64,000 nucleotides of DNA from Ceratobasidium sp. AG-K. Lineage: Eukaryota; Basidiomycota; Agaricomycetes; Cantharellales; Ceratobasidiaceae. The stretch's first letter is position 1; every line of letters begins with the position of its first letter. The stretch spans positions 6,717,088-6,781,087 of the forward strand of contig JAWNGF010000002.1 of the NCBI GenBank assembly GCA_037039685.1, read 5' to 3'. Both the position numbers and the translations under genes were made by a program. The notes under the pieces are model-generated. The model had not been told where the DNA came from. It did not search any database and saw only the letters and a program-made list of their open reading frames with translations. This document shows positions 22,546 through 32,215 of this stretch, in pieces.

Positions 22546-24325
22546 TCACGAACTGAAACCACGTATGATTATCAATAGGCATCATGATTATTCTCGAGTA
22601 CTCGAGTGACATACCTTGTCAGTGAAATAAGTCTAAATTCGTGTCCTCCACCTGGCTCTGCTATCTCCTCCAAGACCTTGCAAGTTACTTCGTGTGGCCC
22701 AGCCGGAACGCCATCTGCAACATCAGCATCCCTAGATACAGCATCAGTATCAACCATGACAACTCCACTCGTCGACATACCTAGCAATGTTTCTACAGCG
22801 TAACAGGTCAGTAACATGATGTAACCTGGCTAACCTTAGTACTCACAACCTATCCTCATCCCACCACCCATCAATCCTTGTAGCCGCAGCCTCGTTATCA
22901 TCCACCCAGCACTTTACACTCCCCAACCCAAATGTCTTACTCTTCAAGTAAGTAACCTTGATTGAGCCCATTGGACCGACCGTGATCGAAAACGTCGCAT
23001 AGGCACTAGGCTCCTTGGCAAACACATATGCCTTGTCCTTCCATGCCCAGTCGAACCAGCCTTGCTGGCTGATGGGCTCCAGGCGGTGTTTTTTTTTGCT
23101 CCGGGCAGACAGACAGGTAGTTTTTAGTGGGGGTACCCGTTCGTTGTGGACGTACTTCTGGAACATCCGTAACTGAATAGGTGTAGGCATTTTAGTAGGC
23201 GAGTAGGGGATTTTGTGAAGCCCACCCTTGGAAACTCTCCCATTTCTTCTGGGCCTGGAACTGTGTTTCCTGGGTACTGGAAATCGAGGAGCGATGGGTT
23301 GGTTTTGATTTTATCTTGGGTACAGATTTGACGCTACATATATGCAATAAGCAGGTCGGCCAACATCTTGTGTCCCACCTTGCCGATCTAGACATCACGG
23401 ATTAGTACTCAGATGCCCAGTAGAATGACTCAGACGCGTACATGTCGGAGGTCGGTGTCACTATCAGGTGTCGCTACGTGGAATATCTCTCGCTCTAGCT
23501 GAGGATTCTCGAGGACGTGATAGAGCGCCACGTTACGAAGGCTAACTGTTGGCAGGTCATAATACTCTGCTACACCTAATGCAAAGATATAAGGATAATC
23601 TACAAATTGTCTCACCTAGGCTTACCCATATGCAAGTCACTACCTGTTGAGATTTCATCAAAGAAAAGCGCCATGACATGGGCGTTGACGACAGCCGGCT
23701 TATGAGGCAATTCGAGCAGCAAGCGAACTAGGCGTTCGTAGGTTCAAGCAAAGTACTCGTCTCTGCGTGTCAAGCTCGTTAGCGATCGCAGTGCGTGGAA
23801 GATGAGATGCACCTTGTATCATTGATAGCCATTTCGATGATTACTAATTCAACGTCTTCGTCTAAAATAAACAATAAGCAAGTCGTCACATTGGTTGAAG
23901 GACATTCGTACCGATGTACTCTAGAGCACACAAAGATAAATAGTCAGTCGTAATAGTGGGCACTGCGCCGTTGACGAAAACATGCCCTTCGTGCCTGGGC
24001 ATGGAGTAAGATTCAAGGTACCTTCGACGCATCTAGTAGACTCACGGAAAAGTTGTTCTCCACCACTCAAAAAATATAGTTGTCCAGGAATTCAGATGAT
24101 CGACGCCATGTCCGGCGGAAACTGGCAAAGTTTGTTTCAACTATCAGGCGACGAGTCAAACATCATCATGCGTACCTGAACCTTTTAAAGTTCCGATATT
24201 GATGGGTTGGCCATCAGCAGCCTTTTGGAGAACTCGGCGTAGTCTTGTGTTAGGACCTTCATACGCGCGTGATCGCTCCAAGTTGTGTTGACTAGAAGGC
24301 GTGCACCGAACGATTCTTGCCTCAT
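22546..24325 (-). pseudogene. SGNH/GDSL-hydrolase-like protein with C-terminal beta domain, broken
   Basis: Exons read on the minus strand give blocks of a fungal SGNH-like family: INIGTLKGS, VNGAVPTITTDYL, ELVIIEMAINDTR, ERLVRLLLELP, VMALFFDEISTGSDLH, YYDLPTVSLRN and IGKVGHKMLADLL, with the usual late His block. A C-terminal domain follows (YLKSKTFGLGSVKCWVDD, GPHEVTCKVLEE, GGGHEFRLISL). The last exon ends at a TGA at 22546-22548. Lesions are an in-frame TGA at 23744-23746, a TAG at 23334-23336, and a frame change near 24215 between the N-terminal block and INIGTLKGS. The N-terminal exon with the expected signal or membrane segment was not found. Related proteins are annotated as capsule-associated or GDSL-like; the substrate is unknown. 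Call is good, exact boundaries are approximate. Confidence 0.65.
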
Positions 24326-24794
24326 GCTGTAAGTCCCCCTCTCCTCAAGAACTCAATGAGGAGAATTAGAGTGTATGCGAGCTGCCTAAGACAGTCAACC
24401 TCGGCTCAACTCAGTCATTTATTTCAAATACCGACTTGGGACGCGGGATAACCAAACGTGAGAGGATTGTGATCGTTAAGTAACGAGAAATCATATTGAT
24501 GGTACGCCAAGTTAAAAGAGACCACTCAACCCAATCAAGCACTATTTCGGCCTATTTCCCTCACGTTGAACTCTGAGCGGGGTTGAATGTTGGTCAAACA
24601 GGGGTAGCCCATGTATGCAATCAAAAAACTCAATCGTGTCATGGCCAAGGTAGCATTATTTAAGCCAATCTGTCGGTTTGCCTCATTCATGAGTTGTATG
24701 TCTATTTTATGTATTTATACGTGGATTTATCGAACGACTTGCATGCGCGATGACAAAGGAGGGTTACGTCAATCACACTGCTCCAGCCTGAGGA

Positions 24795-25573
24795 TCAGCG
24801 ATTCTCCGCCCACTCCTTCGGAAGAAGGAGAAAATTTAACATTCCGAAATGGGTAAATATCACTAGATACTCACATTCTCTTTTTTTATCTGCGCCTATG
24901 AACAAAAACGGAAGCTTCAGTTGAGTTACAGCACTTATGAAAGTAACTCGCCTCTTCCTCGGGTGTAAAGTCATTCACTATATTGAACATCTGCCTGATC
25001 TGGTCTGGAGTCTTGCCTTTGATCCTGTTGGCAACTTCGCGACACCCTAGGTCACTAGAGTTTGAATACCAATAATTCAATTAATCAATGACAGAGCGTG
25101 TCCAGGGGAGCTACTAACCAGAGAGGCTTGATATCCAAATAATTTGCAGCTAATATGATCTCGAATAACAGCTCCGGGTCGACGCTGATGAAACGCTGGT
25201 CCCATTCATCCGGCTCTAGAGAACGTCTGCGCCTAGGATCATCACTTTCTTCGTCCAAAATTGGAAGAGGTTCGGTGCGGTGGTGCTCGCAGTACTCGAG
25301 GACCTCGAAAATATACAATCTGAATTAACGAGTTTTCGGGCGGTAAAATATCGGGGCATACATACCTTTTTTAGAACAGACGAGCTCACGTTTGGAAAGG
25401 GGATTGGTTCATTCGGTACTGGAGAGGCGTATTGATGAGATTCCGGGGATAAACAGCCATCGATCAAATCAGCCGCACATACCATCCAGTGAAGAGATGA
25501 TCCCGATACGCATGCATATATCCCAGTCGACAGTAAACACCTCATTATCATTAGCAACGAGCTGTGATGACAT
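24795..25573 (-). CDS. SKP1: SKP1, SCF ubiquitin-ligase adaptor
   Basis: Six exons (25483-25573, 25366-25418, 25119-25303, 24952-25054, 24875-24895, 24795-24815) sum to 474 nt, 157 residues, the normal size for Skp1. The N-terminal BTB/POZ-fold half includes [11 protein letters not shown] and [19 protein letters not shown]. The C-terminal half includes [24 protein letters not shown] and the F-box-binding helices [18 protein letters not shown] and the end ENEWAENR. Skp1 bridges Cul1 and F-box proteins. The fourth intron (24896-24951) begins GCGAGT instead of GT, and only this gives the conserved EEEAQIKKEN junction. The loop between the first strand and FPNVSSS is shorter than usual. Four F-box genes lie in the same window. 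Confidence 0.9.
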
Positions 25574-25964
25574 TTTGTGACCGATGGGATGTTTGGGGAG
25601 TCGATTCTCGAGGGAAGCTTAAATACAAGCGGCGGGATACTGCGGTGCTGATTGGAGGAAATGGCTGAGTGAATCTTTTATAGCTGAATGACTTTCTTAG
25701 CGTTGAGTGCCTGCCCATCCATCATTTCCGGATTGGGAGGGCGTAACGTTAGGGGGCTGCTGCGGTGTTCAGTCGGACAAGCGCTCAGACGCATGGCGCA
25801 GGCTCCTGTCCGTTGGCTTTGTTTGCGCAAACACCCTAATTTATCAACGCGGGGTCTATTGACATTGGCTGCTTCATGAATTCAAATTTGGAAGATTAAA
25901 CAACGCTGGCATCATTGGGCAGTGACTTATTCAGAACGATGAGGCGGGTACATAAGAAGAAAAA

Positions 25965-26487
25965 CTAGTCGCGCCGAGCACTTGCTAGACGAAAGGTTGC
26001 AAGGTTACTACATCGAAGGAATGAGTAATAGATCGCTGATAGAGTGATTCCGAGAGCTTACAGGAGCGGCTGGATTCCTAATTCATTGGAGGCTTGGATC
26101 ATAAGGAGCAAAGCCTCTACTGCGATTTGGTTAATAAACGCGTAATCCCATTCATTCGGGTAGTACGTGTTAGAAGTCTCGGAACGATGACGATCGCAGT
26201 ATGTGGTGACCTTGAACAAGGGCGATAACTAGAGTCAGCTAATTATCGACATTATGACTTGGAATGAGAAATACCCTGGTCATAGTAGTCGAGCTCACGT
26301 CTTTCAAAATAATCGGATTCTCGGATTGCAGATGCGCGCCTGCAACTCAACATGAGCAAGGTAGCTGGGTGCATTGCACGAGGGGAGCGGACATGCCTTG
26401 TGGGAGAGCAAAGAATTGTTTATACACACTCGGGTCAACCGTGACGACTTGACCATCGTTCGTAGTGAGCTGCACGGATTCAGACAT
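25965..26487 (-). CDS. Shortened SKP1-like paralog
   Basis: Four exons (26397-26487, 26275-26339, 26062-26210, 25965-26007) give 348 nt, 115 residues. The start is MSESVQLTTNDGQVVTVDP, followed by ENPIILKDVSS, VTTYCDRHRSE, EWDYAFINQ and LLLMIQASNELGIQPLL. These align with Skp1 strand by strand, and exon 1 is 91 nt exactly as in the neighbouring SKP1. The first intron (26340-26396) starts GCATGT, so it must be a GC-AG intron to keep frame. A stop at 25965-25967 follows soon after the position of the LDxGC motif, removing the C-terminal helices that bind F-box proteins. It could be a decaying duplicate or a Cul1-binding decoy (inference). Confidence 0.75.
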
Positions 26488-27206
26488 GTATAGTTAACTA
26501 GTAGTGGGTGGGGTTTTAGCAGAGCGCTGTTTGGGTTGTCGTTTTATACACAGCGCTCACGCACGGGAACCCCCCAGTTTGTATTGCTTAGATCTCGAAT
26601 CAGCTACTTGCATAGCTGTGGCGTAGCCTGGCACTCAGGGGACTCGCCGTGCTTGTCGATGCACCGAATTCATACCATTGGCGTTGCCTACTCTATGAAA
26701 GAAGGGAGTGGTATTAGCCACGCCAATCCCTTAACAAGGCAGCTGCCGTTTCTCGACTTTCCTAGGCGGAATCACATAAGGTTCTAGAATGAACGACCTA
26801 CATAAATTGTATTGGGTTTTAGCGCTCGAGAGGGGTCAATGATATATGATGTTTGCCCACCCGCACGTGATGTGCGCTTACGAGTGGCTTGCGCCTATAC
26901 TGCACTTGCCAGCCCGCCACTGCGGCAAAAAAATCCCATCTTTTGCATTATCGGCAAAGAGCGCTGTAACTAAGAACATAGGATTACCATTCAAAGCGGG
27001 CTTGATGCTGATTTGATGACCGGCAACTTCGGCCAAACCCACGCGGCGAATAGGTGCCAAGAGGATATCCACGATGACTAAATTTACTTCGCCAAGGCAA
27101 GCGCCGTCAAATCCCATGGAAATAAAGCATCATGGGAATGCCGATACCTTGTCTATCTCCCCTCCCACTTGTTCCTCGTCCTCGAGTCCGGTTTATCGAC
27201 ACAATA
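26488..27206. other. Intergenic stretch; unrecognised minus-strand frame 26878-27117
   Basis: A 79-codon minus-strand frame (26878-27117) starts with a real ATG but matches nothing I know, and its first bases overlap the promoter side of the chitin deacetylase gene. I leave it uncalled. The rest is the region between the divergently transcribed SKP1 paralog and chitin deacetylase, which probably contains both promoters. Confidence 0.35.
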
Positions 27207-28960
27207 ATGGTCGCCCACACGGCAGTCGCTCTCTTGTTCTCGCTTTCAGCGGCCGGAACCGCCTTTGCTCACGACGCTCGTCAACACCGCCACCTGGCGC
27301 GTCAAGATCCCCATGCCATCCCTCCTCTGGCGGAAATTACCCAAGGCATGCCAACAGAGCCTCCGGTGCCGCTCTCAGCGACTCCAGTTGCGGGCTCGCC
27401 ACCTGCAGTCTCGGGAGCGCCCAACCTCCCAGCCAGTGAGTGCATATGCGCGCTAATCATCGAGTCAGAAATTGAAAATCTTCTCAGTCCCTGACATGTC
27501 GTCCTACCCACCGGCTGGTCAGGCAATTCCCATCGATTCCCCCCAAGTCAAGGAATGGCTAGCCGAGATCGCTGCGTCTGGTGTGCAGATTCCGGATATT
27601 CCTCCCAACAAGCCTCTTCCAGATGATGCCACTGGCGAAACCCTCTGCTCGCTCAACAAGGATGCTGCCGCCGCGGGAGGTGCTTCTGGTTCTTGCTGGT
27701 GGAGTTGCACAAGCTGCACGCGGGAGACCGATCTCGTAACCTGCCCCGACAAGTTGGCTTGGGGATTAACGTGAGTGGTGGTTCCATGTTTCGCCAAGAC
27801 CGAGGCTGAATGAAATGTTCTGAATTTAGCTTCGACGACGGTCCATCCCCTTACGTGAGTCTCCGCTTGGATGAAATTGTCGAAAATGGCTAATTACAAT
27901 CCGTTGAAATTCTTCAGACGCCCAAGGTTCTAAACTACCTCTCCGAGAAAAACCTAAAGGCTAGTTTCTATGTGATTGGTGCCAACGTTGTCAACCACCC
28001 GGAAATTTTGCAAGCGACCTACCAGGCTGGACACGAGGTCCGTTGCTATGCGCAGAGTCCTAAATCACGTCTAATACCTCGTTTTATCTTAGATTTCTAG
28101 CCATACCTGGACCCACCCCCAACTCACCACTCTCTCGAACGAGCAGATTGCAGCCGAGCTCGGGTGGACGCGCAAGGTTATTCAAGCGGTCCTAGGGGTT
28201 ACGCCGAAGTACTTCCGACCACCGTACGGAGATTGCGGTATGTTGTTCCTGTCCCGCACTGCCTGCCGGCAGTATTCTAAGATAAAAATACCTAGATGAT
28301 CGTGTGCGCGCTATTGCCAAGGGGCTTGGTCTCACCCCCGTCATCTGGACTCAAGGGTTTGATACTGATGGTGAGCGCATTCAACCTTAACCAACTGTTC
28401 CATGGCTAACAATCGCGACAGATTGGTCCGTCAACTCCGGGGGTGTATCAACTCAGCTCATGGAGGGCTATAACAAGATGCTCGAGACGCTTCCCACCCT
28501 CAACGACGGTGTCATTAGTCTTCAACACGACTGGTACCAGGGCACTGTCGATCTCGCTGTCGGTTACTTTTTGCCTGCTGCGTGAGTGAATATTTTCTCG
28601 TCTAGAGCGCTAATCTAACATCTATCCCCCACATATAGTCTCTCGCATAACCCCGCACCCAACTTCCAGAGCGTGATCCAGTGCCAACACCAGCCCCTTG
28701 GAGCCTCGTACCTCGAGACCAGCGGAGCCGCGGCCGGAACCGGAAACACTCCCGCTGCAAACACTACCAACACCGTTACCAGTGCCCCAGCCGGCACTTC
28801 GACCACCAAGGCCGCAAGCAACTCGAAAGCGGCGGCCAGCGGTGTTAGCACCTCCTCTGCCTCGCCCGCTGCTCCGTCGGCCAACTCGGCCACGATAACG
28901 GGTGCTTCGGGATTGTTTGCCGTGGGAGTGGCGGCTGTTTTGGGTCTCATTGGTGCATGA
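27207..28960 (+). CDS. GPI-anchored chitin deacetylase (carbohydrate esterase family 4)
   Basis: Eight exons fit in phase: 27207-27435, 27488-27770, 27830-27854, 27918-28037, 28093-28237, 28296-28370, 28422-28581 and 28639-28960. A signal peptide (MVAHTAVALLFSLSAAGTAFA) starts at the second in-frame methionine of the first open frame. NodB-type CE4 motifs are visible: TFDDGPS (catalytic base Asp and metal Asp), SHTWTHP (metal His pair), RPPYGD and the late ISLQHDW. A Ser/Thr/Ala-rich stalk and a hydrophobic tail ending GLFAVGVAAVLGLIGA indicate a GPI anchor. The enzyme removes acetyl groups from chitin, giving chitosan, at the plasma membrane or wall. Fungi use this in wall remodelling and in hiding chitin from host receptors. 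Confidence 0.93.
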
Positions 28961-29200
28961 GCGGCGTGCTTAGATTTCTTTGGACTTTCTTGTATCTGGT
29001 TATGTTTTGGTTTCGATTTGCTTTGACGTACGGAGCCTGTGCTAGTATAGTTATTTGCACAATATACCATATATATTGGCGTGTCCCTTTGCGGCGATCG
29101 TTCATTCTGGGGACAAACAAGTAACTACATGCAATAAGAAATCTTAACAAAGATCGGGCGGATTGGCCGGAATCGATTTGAGGCGAAAGGTCGCAGCATA

Positions 29201-30690
29201 TTACGGATAGACATTCGAATCATGGTCAGGGAAGTCTGGGTCCATCCTTCCGAGTTGCGTGGAGGAGGCATGTTTTATGAATGGTTCGAGTTGGACAAAA
29301 TCGTCTCCCAAGTCGCCAAATAACTCAAACACGCACGGGTCCATGGAAGGTGCGAACGAGCTCGCGCTCGAGGCCAGGGTCGATCTTAGATAAGTCTCGA
29401 GAACATCGGCCACACGTTTGTTTCCAATTGATCCATTCATTATATGCAGCTCATGGGGCCCAGTGTATGTCTTGGGCCACAGAGCGGGAGTTCGACCCGC
29501 CGGGGGACTGTGTCCATAGCTATCCAACGCGTTACAACGGAGGATCAGGGTATCGAAATCGCGGCATGATGATAGGTATTCATTGATTCGAAATTTAGGG
29601 CCGGTATTAAAGATGCGTAATTGTTTGACCTGGCAGCGCTCAAGGAATGCTCGACAGCCAGAGAAGATTCGCGGCCTCCATATAAATCGATTGATAGAGA
29701 TAAGCGCTGCGAGGGCACAGAAAGCTTTGTTAGAAGGCAAGATAGCCCAAAGACCCTTTGTATCTGCAAGTGTTTGAGCTGGGTCAAGGCTAGGTTAGCC
29801 GCCTCATTTGGTGATGAGTATATCATAATTTCTCGGAGTTTCAGAATTTGAAGCCATGGACATGCCGAGAGGGTTTGAAGCAAGGACGGAGCCGTCGTGC
29901 CGGCACTCTCAAGCTGTAACACAACGAGGTTATGGGACACGAGTTTCAGTCGATGTGAGAACCCCCCTCTAAGGCGTAGTACACGGATGGACTCTGCAAG
30001 CAAATCCCAAAGTTGTTGACTCATCACACCCCTCCTAAGGTCTATAACCTTCGTAAGGTCATCATGCAGCCAGATTATTAGTGTACGGACGGACCCAGCT
30101 TGTCCGTGTGCCATCCAAGCGGAGACCAGTCGGCGAACTCGACGAGGGTGACTCTGGTTGAACAGGTTGAATGATTCGACGCGCCTGAAATATGGTTGGA
30201 GGCACTCTACTATCATACTCATGCCCGAGTCAGAAATATTTTTCTGGCCATCGACCCAAATACTTAAGGGTGCATCCTGGGTACGTCGAAGGAACAACTG
30301 CGCAAGGTCGCGGGACTTCATAGAGTCTTTCATAGCCCCAAGTGTCAAGTGTACATGCGACCAGAGCGAAGAGGTACCAAGAGTGATAACGCGCCAGTAG
30401 CTGCAAATTTGAGATAAAGCAAGTGGCTGCTTGTGATAATCATGGAGTTGAGATGGATTAGCTGGGGGACAGGGATGACATGGTTCTTGCCACATAATCA
30501 AGCAGAAAATTTGGAGCAGAATCTCTGGTGGGAGCTTATCGGCCAATGACCTTGTAGTCTGGGTAGCGGTTCCTCCAGCTTGCTCATTGATGAGTTGATT
30601 GACTTTTTGTGTTGAAGAGGCTGAGTTCTGGGGATCCTCGCTTGGAGGGAGGTAACGTGCTGTCGAAAAATCATCATTGTTGGCGGACAT
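29201..30690 (-). CDS. F-box protein with a one-base frameshift
   Basis: An intronless minus-strand gene, start ATG 30688-30690 (MSANNDDFSTARYL), chosen as the first methionine with a plausible leader. The F-box is SLADKLPPEILLQIFCLI with the following ICSYWRVITLGTSSLWSHV, then leucine-rich repeats of the kind seen in the 54.6-59.9 kb F-box trio. Near 29,655 the frame changes. Upstream reading ends at SLAVE, and reading continues one frame over at FLERCQVKQLRIFN up to a stop at 29201. The trio has AVQTFLSR at the same place, so a single base is missing. The second frame stays open for about 150 codons, so the loss is either recent or a sequencing error. F-box proteins select substrates for SCF ubiquitin ligases. 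Confidence 0.75.
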
Positions 30691-31949
30691 GCCAGCAGGT
30701 TTCAAACAGTGCAACGTGATTAGCGGACCAGATGGACTGCAGGGTAAAGGAATTCTGTTGTGGTTGGCCGAGATCTCTACAAATGTGTAAAATATCATTT
30801 TATGGTATCAAAGTGCCCAGTTTCAGTATGATTACCCTTTTTGGACAGGATTTAGTAATATTTATATCGATTTTTGGGACAACTTATCCCACCACCTTGT
30901 TTTTCAAATTCAAGAATCAGACCCAGAGGCTCAGATATTAGGATAGTTTGCACCGAAAATTGGTTGAATCCATACCGAAATTCGATAAAATACCGAATCT
31001 GGACGCTTTGATACTGAAAAATGGTATTTTTGTCATTCTCAGTGGATATTACTAATAGAGCCCGGGTTTATGTAATGCGCCTGTGAGGCCAAGCCTGGAT
31101 CTCGACTTCTGGCTACTTTGCCGTGTCAGCACACAGATACTTCGAAGATTGCCGGTCCCATCACGTCATTGAAGTTAGCCACTGGTTAAGAGTGAGATAA
31201 ATTATAGGCCAAATTACTCTCTTTGTGTCTGGGTTCCGCCTAAATCCGGCTGAGGTAGTGCGATGATTGTGGATCTGGGGCTTATGGCACACAATCTTGA
31301 ACATGGTGTACCGATTTGATTATGTAAGCTTCCTCTCTAGTGGCTGAAGTGGACATTTTTGGATGTCAGATATATTAAAAGATTCAAATACATTGCTAAT
31401 ATTGTGGAGGTGTGAAGTCATGACGCATATACCCAGCTCGCAGGGGTACCTCCTTGTGAGAACCTAGAGTTCGATCATTCAACCCGCTCTTGAGCTTTCG
31501 GCATAAATGTCAACAGGTTTTTCGTACACCTGTGTGTCTCTAGAGGGTTTTGTTTGGCGCGAGTGGTCAACATTCACCTTTTGCGCCTGTGGTCCGTCAC
31601 GCCGGTAAACTCAGCGCCTCGGCATTACAGTACGATGAACGTTCCAGCCGGGCGCGAATTGAAAATCATGAGGTACCCCTTGTTTCAAGATAGGTATGCG
31701 GGAGCCTTTTCCGCTTGACTCCCCTTTGGTCATTTCAACGGCGGGTCCGCCTCAGAAATCGTTATTCATATAATCACGTGTATATGCTAAGTATTTACGA
31801 TATCATCTGCTTCGACGGTCATGTAAATTTTAGTAGATTTAAATCATTAATCGAGAAGGGTACTGTGCATGGACAGCAATCCTTTGGTGTTGGTTCTTGC
31901 CTGGGTTGTTCGAGTCATCATTGTTTATGTCAGATGTTGCCGAGATGCC
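30691..31949. other. AT-rich intergenic stretch
   Basis: About 1.26 kb of AT-rich sequence with only short frames and some T/A runs. It separates the F-box gene from the left target duplication of the TIR element. No gene or repeat can be supported. Confidence 0.4.
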
Positions 31950-31958
31950 GGTCGTTCA
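31950..31958. repeat. 9-bp target-site duplication, left
   Basis: GGTCGTTCA lies immediately outside the left terminal inverted repeat. The same nine bases in the same orientation follow the right repeat at 37770-37778. Confidence 0.92.
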
Positions 31959-32165
31959 TAGACTCCTTCCCAGACCTTGAGCACGTGCCGCTCAGGGAAA
32001 ATACAGGGTTCTTTTCGCACTGGCTGCGTGCTCGAAGGACTGGCCCCATTCTCCCTGTTTGCATGTATGTACCAGGTTCGCCACTGATGAAGTCGTTCTC
32101 GCTGTTACTCCCTGTGTCACTTTTTCGCATCGCACGTGATCCTACCGGTCATATTCCTGTCACTC
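31959..32165 (+). repeat. Left terminal inverted repeat (207 bp)
   Basis: Begins TAGACTCCTTCC and ends CCTGTCACTC. Its reverse complement is found at 37563-37769. It contains CACGTG motifs and a pyrimidine-rich inner end, and sits directly upstream of the helicase start codon, so it probably contains that gene's promoter. Confidence 0.95.
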
Positions 32166-32215
32166 GCTTGTATCTATCCAACGACTTTCTTTATTCTTAC
32201 CGTCTAACGTCTAAT

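Noticed and set aside
22572..22817. Independent 81-residue protein on the minus strand
   Set aside because: Its conserved part (GPHEVTCKVLEE to FRLISL) is the last exons of the SGNH-like gene read through introns.
26878..27117. 79-codon minus-strand frame with ATG
   Set aside because: No recognisable motif and no splice-consistent extension; not supported as a gene.
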